Positions 24,499-33,150 of a DNA stretch of 40,906 nt are shown piece after piece; the stretch's first letter is position 1, and each line of letters opens with the position of its first letter. The stretch lies in the NCBI GenBank assembly GCA_964460315.1, contig CAYWPQ010000011.1, positions 1-40,906 on the forward strand, written 5' to 3'. The stretch is from Lacustribacter sp964460315. Its GTDB lineage: Bacteria; Pseudomonadota; Gammaproteobacteria; Burkholderiales; Burkholderiaceae_A. The position numbers were made by a program, and so were the translations under genes. A model generated the notes under the pieces. The model had not been told where the DNA came from. It saw nothing but the letters and a program-made list of their open reading frames with translations, and made no database searches.

Positions 24499-26982
24499 GT
24501 GTTGATTGTAGTGAATAGCAAAAAACACCAAGAGGAAATAAGCCCAGAGCAGGCCCAAGGTTACGGCGCGTCATCAATTAAGATGCTGAAAGGGCTTGAA
24601 GCTGTTCGCAAACGTCCCGGTATGTACATTGGTGACACCCACGATGGAAGCGGGCTGCATCACATGGTCTTCGAGGTGGTGGATAACGCCATTGATGAAG
24701 CGCTTGCTGGCCACTGTGATGAAATTGTGGTCACGATTCACACGGACAATTCAATTTCAGTCACGGATAACGGTCGCGGGATTCCTACGGACATTCACCA
24801 TGATGATGAACTTGGTCGCTCAGCCGCCGAGATTGTCATGACCGAACTCCATGCGGGTGGAAAGTTTGACCAGAACAGCTACAAGGTTTCGGGTGGACTC
24901 CATGGTGTAGGGGTCTCGGTCGTCAATGCACTTTCTGACTGGTTGAAGCTGACCATTCGACGAAACGGGCAAGTTCACAGCATGGAATTTCGTCAGGGCG
25001 AGCGTGTCGCTCCTTTGGCTGTAACGGGTTCAACCGATCGACGGGGTACCGAGGTTCATTTCCTGGCAAGCACAGAAATTTTCGTCAATGTCGATTTTCA
25101 TTTCGATATCTTGGCCAAACGCCTCCGTGAACTAAGTTTTCTTAATAATGGCGTCAAAATCCGGCTGGTGGATCAGCGCGAAGGGAAGGAAGAGAATTTT
25201 GCTTTTTCGGGTGGCGTTCAAGGGTTTGTTCAGTACATCAATCGTGCAAAAACCACCCTTCACAGCAATATTTTTTATGTCACCGGTGAAAAAGACAATG
25301 TCACCGTAGAAGCGTCGCTTCAATGGAATGACAGCTACAACGAGAACGTTTTATGTTTTACCAACAACATCCCGCAACGTGATGGCGGCACCCATTTAAC
25401 GGGTCTTCGCGCTGCCATGACCAGGGTTTTGAATAAATATATCGCCGAATCCGATCTTGCTAAAAAAGCGAAAGTCGACACCGCCGGTGACGATATGCGA
25501 GAGGGCCTGACCTGTGTCCTGTCGGTGAAAGTGCCTGAGCCCAAGTTTTCCTCCCAGACCAAAGACAAGCTGGTATCCAGCGAAGTTCGGCAGCCGGTGG
25601 AGGACGTCGTGGGTAAGGCGCTTGAAGAATTTCTTCTCGAAAACCCTAACGATGCAAAAATTATCTGCACCAAAATTGTCGAAGCCGCCCGTGCACGAGA
25701 GGCCGCAAGAAAAGCGCGTGAATTAACACGTCGCAAAGGCGTTCTTGACTCCTTTGGTCTTTCAGGAAAACTTGCCGACTGTCAGGAACGCGATCCTTCC
25801 AAAGCTGAGCTTTATCTGGTGGAGGGAGACTCCGCCGGGGGTTCAGCCAAGCAGGGCCGCGATCGAAAGTTTCAGGCCATTCTTCCGCTCAAAGGGAAGA
25901 TTCTCAATGTTGAGAAAGCGCGTTTTGACAAACTGGTGACGTCTCAAGAAATCATCACCTTGATTCAAACCTTGGGCACAGGAATCGGCAAAGAGGAATA
26001 CAACCCAGATAAGCTTCGTTATCACCGCATCATCATCATGACCGACGCGGATGTGGACGGATCTCATATTCGAACGTTGTTGCTGACCTTCTTTTATCGG
26101 CAGATGCCCGAACTGATCGAACGCGGCTATGTGTATATTGCCCAGCCACCCCTCTATAAAGTGAAACACGGTAAAGAAGAGCGTTACATCAAAGACGATG
26201 CGCAGATGCAAGACTATCTTTTAACGCTTGCGCTTCAAGATGCCGAAATGACCACCCCAGCCGGTCAGGGGTCGGGTGCGGCCAGTCTGAATGAATTGGC
26301 TCAGATTTATCTTGCTGCGAACAACACCATTTCGCGGCTATCCAAGAGCATTGATCAGCAGGCGTTACGGGCCATTCTTGATGGCTTTGAGCTGGACTTT
26401 TCAACCAATGACAAGGTTCTTGCAACAGCTGAAGCTTTGCAAGCGCACATGAACCGTCAGCACAACCTGGTTTCGGCTACCCAGGATTCGTCCGTGCGCG
26501 TGGTTGCTGAACTGATCACGCAGACCGAAAGCTGGAGACTGCGAATTGAACGACTCCATCACGGCAATGTCCGCCTGTCGACGCTGGAGTCCGATTTTGT
26601 CACCACCGAGGACTATCGAACACTGACCAAAGCGGCCACGATGTTGAAAACCGCGGCGCCCGAAGGCACCACGGTTCGTCGTGGTCGTGGCGAGTCGGTG
26701 CGGTCTTCTCAGGTTCGTGACTTCGGCGAGGCCATGCTCTGGCTGATGGCCGAAGCAGAGCGGGGACTTTCTAAGCAGCGGTATAAGGGCCTGGGTGAAA
26801 TGAACCCCGAACAGCTCTGGGAAACGACGATGAATGTCGAGAGCCGAACCCTGTTGCAGGTCAAGATTGAAGACGCCATTTCCGCAGACAGTATTTTCAC
26901 CACACTCATGGGTGAAGAGGTTGAACCTCGACGACAGTTCATTGAAGACAATGCTCTCCGAGTGGCCAATCTTGATGTCTAA
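24499..26982 (+). CDS. gyrB: DNA gyrase subunit B
   Basis: This is the ATPase subunit of gyrase, which introduces negative supercoils. It has 827 residues, slightly longer than E. coli GyrB (804). The GHKL ATPase domain shows EVVDNAIDEALAGHCDEI, DNGRGIP and GGLHGVGVSVVNALS. The TOPRIM domain has EGDSAGGSAKQGRDRKFQAI and the acidic DADVDGSHIRTLLLTF. The C-terminal RYKGLGEMNPEQLWETT is standard. The start is ambiguous: GTG at 24499 is only 3 bp after AAGGAG, TTG at 24502 is 6 bp after it, and GTG at 24511 is further off. The TTG has the best spacing. Confidence 0.97.
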   Translation: MLIVVNSKKHQEEISPEQAQGYGASSIKMLKGLEAVRKRPGMYIGDTHDGSGLHHMVFEVVDNAIDEALAGHCDEIVVTIHTDNSISVTDNGRGIPTDIHHDDELGRSAAEIVMTELHAGGKFDQNSYKVSGGLHGVGVSVVNALSDWLKLTIRRNGQVHSMEFRQGERVAPLAVTGSTDRRGTEVHFLASTEIFVNVDFHFDILAKRLRELSFLNNGVKIRLVDQREGKEENFAFSGGVQGFVQYINRAKTTLHSNIFYVTGEKDNVTVEASLQWNDSYNENVLCFTNNIPQRDGGTHLTGLRAAMTRVLNKYIAESDLAKKAKVDTAGDDMREGLTCVLSVKVPEPKFSSQTKDKLVSSEVRQPVEDVVGKALEEFLLENPNDAKIICTKIVEAARAREAARKARELTRRKGVLDSFGLSGKLADCQERDPSKAELYLVEGDSAGGSAKQGRDRKFQAILPLKGKILNVEKARFDKLVTSQEIITLIQTLGTGIGKEEYNPDKLRYHRIIIMTDADVDGSHIRTLLLTFFYRQMPELIERGYVYIAQPPLYKVKHGKEERYIKDDAQMQDYLLTLALQDAEMTTPAGQGSGAASLNELAQIYLAANNTISRLSKSIDQQALRAILDGFELDFSTNDKVLATAEALQAHMNRQHNLVSATQDSSVRVVAELITQTESWRLRIERLHHGNVRLSTLESDFVTTEDYRTLTKAATMLKTAAPEGTTVRRGRGESVRSSQVRDFGEAMLWLMAEAERGLSKQRYKGLGEMNPEQLWETTMNVESRTLLQVKIEDAISADSIFTTLMGEEVEPRRQFIEDNALRVANLDV

Positions 26983-26993
26983 ACGCTAGCGTC

Positions 26994-27911
26994 ATGCCTG
27001 CCGACCTCTCGAATCAGTTGGTGGTGGCCTTGTCTTCAAGGGCGCTTTTTGATTTCGAGGAAGAAAACCAGGTGTTCGAACAGGGGGATGATCGGGCGTA
27101 TATGCAGCTTCAGAGTGAACGACTGCAGCTGCCAGCCAATCCTGGTGTGGCCTTTCCGTTGGTGCGAAAGCTTCTTGCATTCAATAGCGCCGAGCGGCAA
27201 CGGGTTGAAATTGTTGTGCTGTCACGCAACGACCCGGTTTCCGGTCTTCGTGTGTATCACTCCGCTCAGGCGCATGGCCTACCCATTCAACGGGGTGTGT
27301 TCACTCGTGGACGTTCACCCTATCGATACTTAAAATCTCTGGGGGCGCATCTTTTTCTTTCAGCCAACGCAAGCGATGTTGAGCACGCGCTAGAAGCCGG
27401 TTACCCAGCAGCTCACGTTTATCCGCATTCTGCAAAGGCTGCCGAAAACTTTCCCAATGAGTTACGCATCGCTTTTGACGGCGACGCAGTGTTGTTTAGT
27501 GATGAGGCTGAGCAGGTCTATCAGCAGCAAGGTCTTGATGCCTTTGTGGCCCACGAAACCCAAAGAAAAGAAACCCCCCTTCCGCCAGGGCCATTTAAGC
27601 CGCTTTTGCTGGCCTTGCATCAGCTGCAACAAGACACCAAAGAGTCGTCCACCATGTGTCTTCGTACCGCTTTGGTGACGGCACGATCGGCGCCTGCTCA
27701 TGAGCGGGCCGTGCGAACACTGATCAACTGGAGGATCGATATTGATGAAGCCATGTTTCTTGGGGGCTTGGATAAAGGCGATTTTTTAAGAGAGTTCGAA
27801 CCCGACTTCTTTTTTGACGATCAGACCCGACATTGTGACTCGGGCGCCAAAGCTGGCCCAACGGGTCATGTACCTTCAGGAATCAAGAACCAGGTTGTTG
27901 CGGGTCGTTAA
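26994..27911 (+). CDS. 5'-nucleotidase, cytosolic NT5 family
   Basis: This 305-residue protein resembles the cytosolic 5'-nucleotidase I family (PF06189), which removes phosphate from nucleoside monophosphates in a HAD-like way. The motif RIAFDGDAVLFSDEAE near residues 157-172 carries the acidic catalytic loop. The N-terminal ALSSRALFDFEEEN, the stretch VVLSRNDPVSGLRVYHS and the C-terminal DEAMFLGGLDKGDFL also fit the family. It starts 12 bp after gyrB without a clear Shine-Dalgarno and is convergent with topB. In bacteria its substrate preference and role are not well known. Confidence 0.87.
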   Translation: MPADLSNQLVVALSSRALFDFEEENQVFEQGDDRAYMQLQSERLQLPANPGVAFPLVRKLLAFNSAERQRVEIVVLSRNDPVSGLRVYHSAQAHGLPIQRGVFTRGRSPYRYLKSLGAHLFLSANASDVEHALEAGYPAAHVYPHSAKAAENFPNELRIAFDGDAVLFSDEAEQVYQQQGLDAFVAHETQRKETPLPPGPFKPLLLALHQLQQDTKESSTMCLRTALVTARSAPAHERAVRTLINWRIDIDEAMFLGGLDKGDFLREFEPDFFFDDQTRHCDSGAKAGPTGHVPSGIKNQVVAGR

Positions 27912-27921
27912 GACTTTTTGA

Positions 27922-27935
27922 ACCCCGGCCGGGGT
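27922..27935. repeat. GC-rich palindrome between nucleotidase and topB
   Basis: ACCCCGGCCGGGGT is a perfect 14-bp palindrome between the convergent stops of the nucleotidase and topB, overlapping the topB stop by one base. It has no T-run on either side and so is not a clear terminator, though it could act as a barrier between the two transcripts. Confidence 0.4.
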
Positions 27936-30457
27936 CAGGTCTTGGCCTTGGTTTTCTTGGTTGCCGCCGTCTTGCTCGCTGGTTTTTTGGCGGCGGCTTT
28001 GGGGACTTTCGGCGCGCGGGCTTCAAATTCAAATCCCACCTTGCCCTCAGGTGTCTTGACAAGAAATGCCTTGAATTTACGACGTGTCCGTGCGGACACA
28101 AAACCATCAAAAAGATCAGTCTTGCCTTCGTTCAGAAGTTTTTGAACCTGTTCGGCAGAAATCGTCTGCTGGAGGATCATCATTCCGGTTCGAAAATCAC
28201 AACTTTTTTCGGGCCCAACGCTTTTTTCACAGACATAGGCGTTGCCATGCTGAAACACCCTGGACTGACACTTGGGGCAGGGACCCAGGCTTTGTTGCGC
28301 ACTGAAATCAACTGGCTGAGCGTCATCACCGTCGTTGTCTGAGTTTCCAAAATCAAATTCCAGCTTGTGGTCGTCTGTGATCTTGATGCTGGCCACAAAG
28401 GGCCTGCCCATCTTGCTTCGAAAGCCGTCCACAGGTCCGAATGCTTTGGTGCTGATGAGGGTTTCAACCTCAGGGATTTCGAAGGCACGGCCACCGGGAA
28501 TTTTAGAAATTGAAAAATCACATGAGCCGCAGGCAAAGCGACGATAGTTTTCCTTCACCACGCCCCCACACTTAGGGCAGGGTGTTTTCAGGGTGGTGTA
28601 GTCACCGGGAATGGTGTCGTTGTTGTAATTTTTTGCCTGATTGACCAGGTGTTCGGTCATCTTGGCAATTTCACCCATGAAGGCTTCCCGCGAGAGCTTT
28701 CCCTCTTCAATTTGGCGAAGCTTGTGCTCCCATTCTCCCGTGAGCTCAGGCCGAGAGAGTTCTTTGACGTCCAACCCCCTCAAAAGAGTCATCAGCTGAA
28801 AGGCTTTGGCTGTTGGAATGAGCTCTCGACCATCACGGATCAGGTATTTTTCTGCGAGCAGGCCTTCGATAATTGCGGCACGTGTCGCGGGGGTTCCAAG
28901 ACCTTTGCCGGACATGGCTTCTCGAAGCTCGTCGTCATCCACCAGTTTGCCGGCGCCTTCCATGGCCGACAACAGGGTGGCTTCGCTGTAACGTGCGGGT
29001 GGTTTGGTTTTGAGCTCGTGAAGATCCACTGGATCCGCGATAGGGCGTTCCTGCGGCCCCACGGCGACGAGTGTGGCATCGTCCCCAGCAATCTCCTTTC
29101 CATAGACGGCCATCCATCCTGGGTTAACCAGAATCTTTCCTTCGGTCTTGAAGTGATGCTGATCAATGATGCTGATGCGAGTGGTGACCAAAAATTCGGC
29201 GGGTGGATAGAAGACGGCCAAGAAACGTCGAACCACCAGTTCAAAAATCTTTTGCTCAGGCTCTGAAAGCGCCTTCGGCAGCACGCCTGTTGGAATGATG
29301 GCGAAGTGATCAGAGACCTTGCTGTTGTCAAAAATGCGTTTGTTGGGCTTGACCCAGCCTTGTTTCAGAATTTCTTTGGCGGCGCTTGAAAAACTGGCGG
29401 CTTGGCCAATGGCCTGAAGCGTGGTGGTCACCGTGGGAAGATAGTCTTCCGGCAGCGCTTTGGAATCGGTTCGGGGATAGGTCAGCACCTTGTGTTTTTC
29501 GTACAAGGCCTGGGCTAGCCCAAGGGTGTTGCGTGCCGAAAAACCAAAACGGGCATTGGCTTCCCGTTGAAGGCTGGTGAGATCAAATAAGGCCGGCGCA
29601 ATCTGTGAAGACGGCTTGCTTTCTTCGGAGACCTGCGCAGGTTTTCCCTGGCAGGCGTTGATGATGGCCTGCGCCTCGCTGGCCTGCCAAAGCCGTTCAG
29701 CTTTCTGTTCAGGGTCGGCATCGTTTTTCTTGAAGCTTGGGGCGAACCATCGGCCTTGATAGACACCGGCTTGCGCATTGAAGCTTGCGTGAATCTCGAA
29801 GTAGTCTCGGGCAACGAACTTCCGAATCTTTTCCTCGCGTTCCACAACCACGGCCAGGGTGGGGGTTTGGACCCGGCCCACCGTGGTGAGAAAAAACCCG
29901 CCCTCTTTGGAGTTGAAAGCGGTCATGGCCCGCGTTCCATTAATTCCAACAAGCCAGTCCGCCTCGGATCGGCAGCGAGCGGCATCCGCAAGCGGCATCA
30001 TGGTCTGATCGGATCGCAGATGATCGAAGGCGTCACGGATGGCCGTGGGCGTCATGGACTGTAACCAAAGCCGCTCGACAGGGTGCTTGGCTTTGGTGTG
30101 CTGAACGATGTAGCGAAAAATTAACTCGCCCTCGCGTCCCGCATCGCAGGCATTGACAAGGCGACTAACTTCTTTGTTTTTGATGAGTTTGCTGAGCGTT
30201 TTGAGCTTGGCCTCGCTTTTGGCGATCGGCTGCAGATCGAAATGGGGGGGAATCATCGGCAGATTGGCAAATGACCATTTGCCCCGCTTGATGTCGTATT
30301 TCTCTGGAACGATGAGTTCAAGAAGGTGGCCCACCGCCGAGGCGACGATCATGTCCTCACGCTCGAAGTAGTCGTCGTGTTTGGTGAACCCCCCAAGCGC
30401 TTTCGCGATGTCCGAGGCAACCGAGGGCTTTTCGGCGATGACCAGTGCTTTGCTCAT
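27935..30457 (-). CDS. topB: DNA topoisomerase III
   Basis: This is a type IA topoisomerase that separates linked DNA strands, for instance late in replication. The 840-residue form starts MSKALVIAEKPSVASDIAKA. An upstream TTG (30496) is less likely. TOPRIM residues lie in the first 135 residues, with NACDAGREGELIFRY. The active-site tyrosine is Tyr327 in LTYPRTDSKALPEDYLP. Two cysteine clusters follow near the C-terminus (CPKCGG...FACGSCDF and CPKCQSRVF...CEKS), then a Lys/Ala/Thr-rich tail (KPASKTAATKKTKAKT) that probably binds DNA. It lies downstream of dprA on the same strand. Confidence 0.95.
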   Translation of the reverse strand: MSKALVIAEKPSVASDIAKALGGFTKHDDYFEREDMIVASAVGHLLELIVPEKYDIKRGKWSFANLPMIPPHFDLQPIAKSEAKLKTLSKLIKNKEVSRLVNACDAGREGELIFRYIVQHTKAKHPVERLWLQSMTPTAIRDAFDHLRSDQTMMPLADAARCRSEADWLVGINGTRAMTAFNSKEGGFFLTTVGRVQTPTLAVVVEREEKIRKFVARDYFEIHASFNAQAGVYQGRWFAPSFKKNDADPEQKAERLWQASEAQAIINACQGKPAQVSEESKPSSQIAPALFDLTSLQREANARFGFSARNTLGLAQALYEKHKVLTYPRTDSKALPEDYLPTVTTTLQAIGQAASFSSAAKEILKQGWVKPNKRIFDNSKVSDHFAIIPTGVLPKALSEPEQKIFELVVRRFLAVFYPPAEFLVTTRISIIDQHHFKTEGKILVNPGWMAVYGKEIAGDDATLVAVGPQERPIADPVDLHELKTKPPARYSEATLLSAMEGAGKLVDDDELREAMSGKGLGTPATRAAIIEGLLAEKYLIRDGRELIPTAKAFQLMTLLRGLDVKELSRPELTGEWEHKLRQIEEGKLSREAFMGEIAKMTEHLVNQAKNYNNDTIPGDYTTLKTPCPKCGGVVKENYRRFACGSCDFSISKIPGGRAFEIPEVETLISTKAFGPVDGFRSKMGRPFVASIKITDDHKLEFDFGNSDNDGDDAQPVDFSAQQSLGPCPKCQSRVFQHGNAYVCEKSVGPEKSCDFRTGMMILQQTISAEQVQKLLNEGKTDLFDGFVSARTRRKFKAFLVKTPEGKVGFEFEARAPKVPKAAAKKPASKTAATKKTKAKT

Positions 30458-30490
30458 AAGGCGCGGATCATAGGCGGGTCTTTGGGTGGT

Positions 30491-30509
30491 CTGCAAATGT
30501 TTTTTGCAG
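30491..30509. repeat. Inverted repeat between dprA and topB
   Basis: CTGCAAA-TGTTT-TTTGCAG is a 7-bp stem in the gap between the dprA stop (30536) and the topB start. No T-run follows on the minus strand, so read-through into topB is likely. Confidence 0.35.
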
Positions 30510-30535
30510 TGAAGACCGGAAAAACGATTACTTAG

Positions 30536-31501
30536 TTAGTACACACTGTTGCTCTTAGTTCTTAATTTAAGCCATCTACCATCGGGAAGCCGGGTGGCAA
30601 GTTTTTCTAGCTCAAGAAGCAACAGGCCCGCGAAAAGATCACCCTGGGTGAGCTGGCAGGCTTTTTCAAGCTCATGAATGGTGCGCGGCTGAAAATCGAG
30701 TGCCGACATGGCCCGCTGAGCTCGGGCGTCGATGAGACCCAATCCGGAAGACTGATTGGCCTGTTCACCATGTTTCGAACCTGATGAGGCCTTCGCCGCA
30801 GGAAAAAAACCGAGGTCGTTCAATAACTGTTCGGGAGACTGCACAAGCTGCGCCCCCTGGCGAATCAGGGCATTGCAGCCTACGCTTTGAGGCATATGGA
30901 TTGAGCCCGGCAGAACAAAAACATCCACCCCAAGCTCCAGGGCGTGACGCGCAGTAATTAACGAGCCACTGCGCGGCGCGGCCTCCACCACTAAAACGGC
31001 TTGGGCCAAGGCCGCGATGATTCGATTTCTGGCGGGGAACTGGTGCGGTAGCGCTGGCGCGCCATCGACGTATTCGGTAATGAGGCAGCCACCCTGGGCG
31101 ATGATCTGGTTGGCAAGGCCTTCATGCCGGCTGGGGTAGAGGATGGCGCGGCCATGAGCCAACACAGCGATGGTCTGGCCTGGCCCGGCCATGGCGCCGC
31201 GATGTGCGGCGGCGTCAATGCCTTGGGCAAGCCCGCTGATGATCGTGAGGCCTCGGGCAGAGGCTTCGGCGGCAAACCATTCCGCATCATGGAGTCCTTG
31301 CGCGCTGGCTTGCCGACTTCCCACAATGGCAAGTCCGGGTTGTTGACTCATTTTTTCGAGCAGGGCTTGCTGGCCCAGCCCATAGACTTTTGAGACCGGG
31401 GGGTGGGTCTCGGCAAGGGCCTTTGGGAAGCCAGGCTCAAACGCGTCAAGTTCAAATTGCGGTCGGTTGGGCGGGCCGGGGAAAAAGGTGTCTCGGGTCA
31501 T
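30536..31501 (-). CDS. dprA: DNA processing protein DprA lacking the N-terminal SAM-like domain
   Basis: DprA brings single-stranded transforming DNA to RecA. The Rossmann-fold core starts with LAIVGSRQAS (about 57-66) and continues with ISGLAQGIDAAAHRGAM, YPSRHEGLANQI, PARNRIIAALAQAVLVVEA and SGSLITARHALELG. A C-terminal winged-helix (DML1-like) domain covers about 260-321. The protein is 321 residues; E. coli DprA is 374. The usual N-terminal helical domain is missing, and an in-frame TAG four codons upstream of the ATG rules out a longer form. A DprA without that domain is known in Helicobacter pylori. It diverges from def. Confidence 0.93.
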   Translation of the reverse strand: MTRDTFFPGPPNRPQFELDAFEPGFPKALAETHPPVSKVYGLGQQALLEKMSQQPGLAIVGSRQASAQGLHDAEWFAAEASARGLTIISGLAQGIDAAAHRGAMAGPGQTIAVLAHGRAILYPSRHEGLANQIIAQGGCLITEYVDGAPALPHQFPARNRIIAALAQAVLVVEAAPRSGSLITARHALELGVDVFVLPGSIHMPQSVGCNALIRQGAQLVQSPEQLLNDLGFFPAAKASSGSKHGEQANQSSGLGLIDARAQRAMSALDFQPRTIHELEKACQLTQGDLFAGLLLLELEKLATRLPDGRWLKLRTKSNSVY

Positions 31502-31609
31502 ACCGAGACGCTAGAGGAAACCAATTCTTGCGAAAATCGTCCAAAATGAATAAGACCCCTGAACAACCACCTAGGGTCATTCAGTGATTAGGGATTGGAA
31601 ACATTCGAA

Positions 31610-32107
31610 ATGCCAGTACTCGAGCTTTTGCACTACCCCGATGAACGCCTTCGTACCGTGGCCAAACCGGTGGCGACGGTGGATGATCGCGTGCGCCGAA
31701 TTATTCAAGATATGACCGAAACCATGTATGCGGCCCCGGGCATTGGCCTGGCAGCCACCCAGGTGAATATTCACGAACGCATCATTTTGGTGGACATTAC
31801 CGAAGACCAGTCTGAATTAAGGGTGCTCATTAACCCTGAAATCACCGACTGCAGTGACGAAAAAAAAGTTTTTCAGGAAGGCTGTCTGTCGGTGCCCGGG
31901 GTCTATGACGATGTGGAGCGCCCTGATCAGATTCGCGTTCGAGCCCTGAACGAACAAGGACAGGCCGTCGAGTTCGATGCCGATGGCCTGCTTTCGGTGT
32001 GCATTCAACATGAAATTGATCACCTTGACGGCAAGGTGTTTGTGGACTACCTCTCTCGGCTCAAGCAAAGCCGAATTAAAACCAAGATGATCAAAGCGAA
32101 GGCCTGA
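31610..32107 (+). CDS. def: Peptide deformylase
   Basis: This metalloenzyme removes the formyl group from new proteins. The 165-residue form starts MPVLELLHYPDERLRTVAKPV, aligned to E. coli Def; a TTG five codons upstream was not chosen. All three active-site motifs are present: GIGLAATQ, EGCLS (metal-binding Cys) and QHEIDHLDG (two metal-binding His and the catalytic Glu). Its stop overlaps the fmt start by one base (TGATG), so the formyl-adding and formyl-removing enzymes are translationally coupled. Confidence 0.97.
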   Translation: MPVLELLHYPDERLRTVAKPVATVDDRVRRIIQDMTETMYAAPGIGLAATQVNIHERIILVDITEDQSELRVLINPEITDCSDEKKVFQEGCLSVPGVYDDVERPDQIRVRALNEQGQAVEFDADGLLSVCIQHEIDHLDGKVFVDYLSRLKQSRIKTKMIKAKA

Positions 32108-33138
32108 TGCGCATTGCATTTGCAGGCACGCCGGAGTTTGCCAAGACAACCCTTTCGGCGTTGCATTCGGCAGGTCACGAGATCGTTGCCGTTCTCACCC
32201 AGCCAGACAAGGCTGCGGGCCGGGGGTTGACGCTGCAGGCCAGTCCCGTCAAACAAGAAGCTCAGCAACTTGGCCTTGAGGTGCTTCAGCCGCACTCGCT
32301 CAAAGAGGGCCAGCCCGGCGCCAAAGAGGCGATTGAACGGCTTGTTGAGCTGCAACCAGAATTCATGGTGGTGGTGGCCTATGGCCTTTTACTTCCCAAG
32401 ACGGTGCTGCAGATTCCTCGGCATGGATGCGTGAACATTCACGCCTCGTTGCTGCCCCGATGGCGAGGCGCCGCGCCGATCCAGCGGGCGATCGAGGCAG
32501 GGGACTTGCAGACCGGCGTGGCGGTGATGCAGATGGAGGAGGGGCTCGATACCGGACCGGTCTGGCTTTCGTGTCAGACTGCGATTCAGCCGGATGACAA
32601 TTTCCAAACTTTGCATGATCGCCTTGCCCTGATGGGCGCACAGACCATCTGTGACTTTTTCCGTCAGTGGGCCTCTGAGAGTCAGTCGATGATGACAGCG
32701 ATTCCTCAACCCAGTGAGGGCGTGACCTATGCCCACAAGATTTCCAAGCAAGACACTCTGATTCGTTGGAATCAGTCGGCTCAGAAGGTGTTTCACCAGA
32801 TTCGAGCGCTTTCACCCAGCCCAGGGGCAACGGCCCAGCTTGGGGGTCAATCCATCAAGATTTTTGAAGCGCTTCCTTTGGAACGAACGTTATCTTCGCA
32901 AGGGTCGCCACGCGCTTTCAAGCCCGGCGAAATCATTCAGGCGAATGCGGCTGGGCTCCATGTGGCTTGCGAGACCGGAGTGATTTCACTGCTGACCCTG
33001 CAAAAGGCTGGCGGAAAACGTCTGGGTTACCGAGAGTTTTTAAACGGACAGTCACTGCGAGCTGGCGACATCTTTGCGGCCGAATCGACGATCCTGGCCA
33101 AGGTTGAGCCTTGTCATTCAGCCTCCTGTCGTCCCTGA
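32107..33138 (+). CDS. fmt: Methionyl-tRNA formyltransferase
   Basis: This enzyme formylates initiator Met-tRNA. It has 343 residues, somewhat longer than E. coli (315), mainly in the linker and C-terminal tail. The N-terminal Rossmann domain starts MRIAFAGTPEFAKTTLSAL. The catalytic Asn and His lie in CVNIHASLLPRWRGAAPIQRAI, and the catalytic Asp in MEEGLDTGPV. The C-terminal OB-like domain includes YAHKISKQDTLIRWNQSA. It follows def with a one-base overlap. In many Burkholderiales I recall htpX between fmt and rsmB; here rsmB follows directly. Confidence 0.97.
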   Translation: MRIAFAGTPEFAKTTLSALHSAGHEIVAVLTQPDKAAGRGLTLQASPVKQEAQQLGLEVLQPHSLKEGQPGAKEAIERLVELQPEFMVVVAYGLLLPKTVLQIPRHGCVNIHASLLPRWRGAAPIQRAIEAGDLQTGVAVMQMEEGLDTGPVWLSCQTAIQPDDNFQTLHDRLALMGAQTICDFFRQWASESQSMMTAIPQPSEGVTYAHKISKQDTLIRWNQSAQKVFHQIRALSPSPGATAQLGGQSIKIFEALPLERTLSSQGSPRAFKPGEIIQANAAGLHVACETGVISLLTLQKAGGKRLGYREFLNGQSLRAGDIFAAESTILAKVEPCHSASCRP

Positions 33139-33150
33139 TCCACAACAGGT

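Noticed and set aside
26155..26180. Second parS site suggested by GTGAAACAC in gyrB
   Set aside because: Only one half of the palindrome is present; the other half does not match.
28649..29266. 205-codon plus-strand frame opposite topB
   Set aside because: It is antisense to conserved TopB sequence and has no family match by eye.
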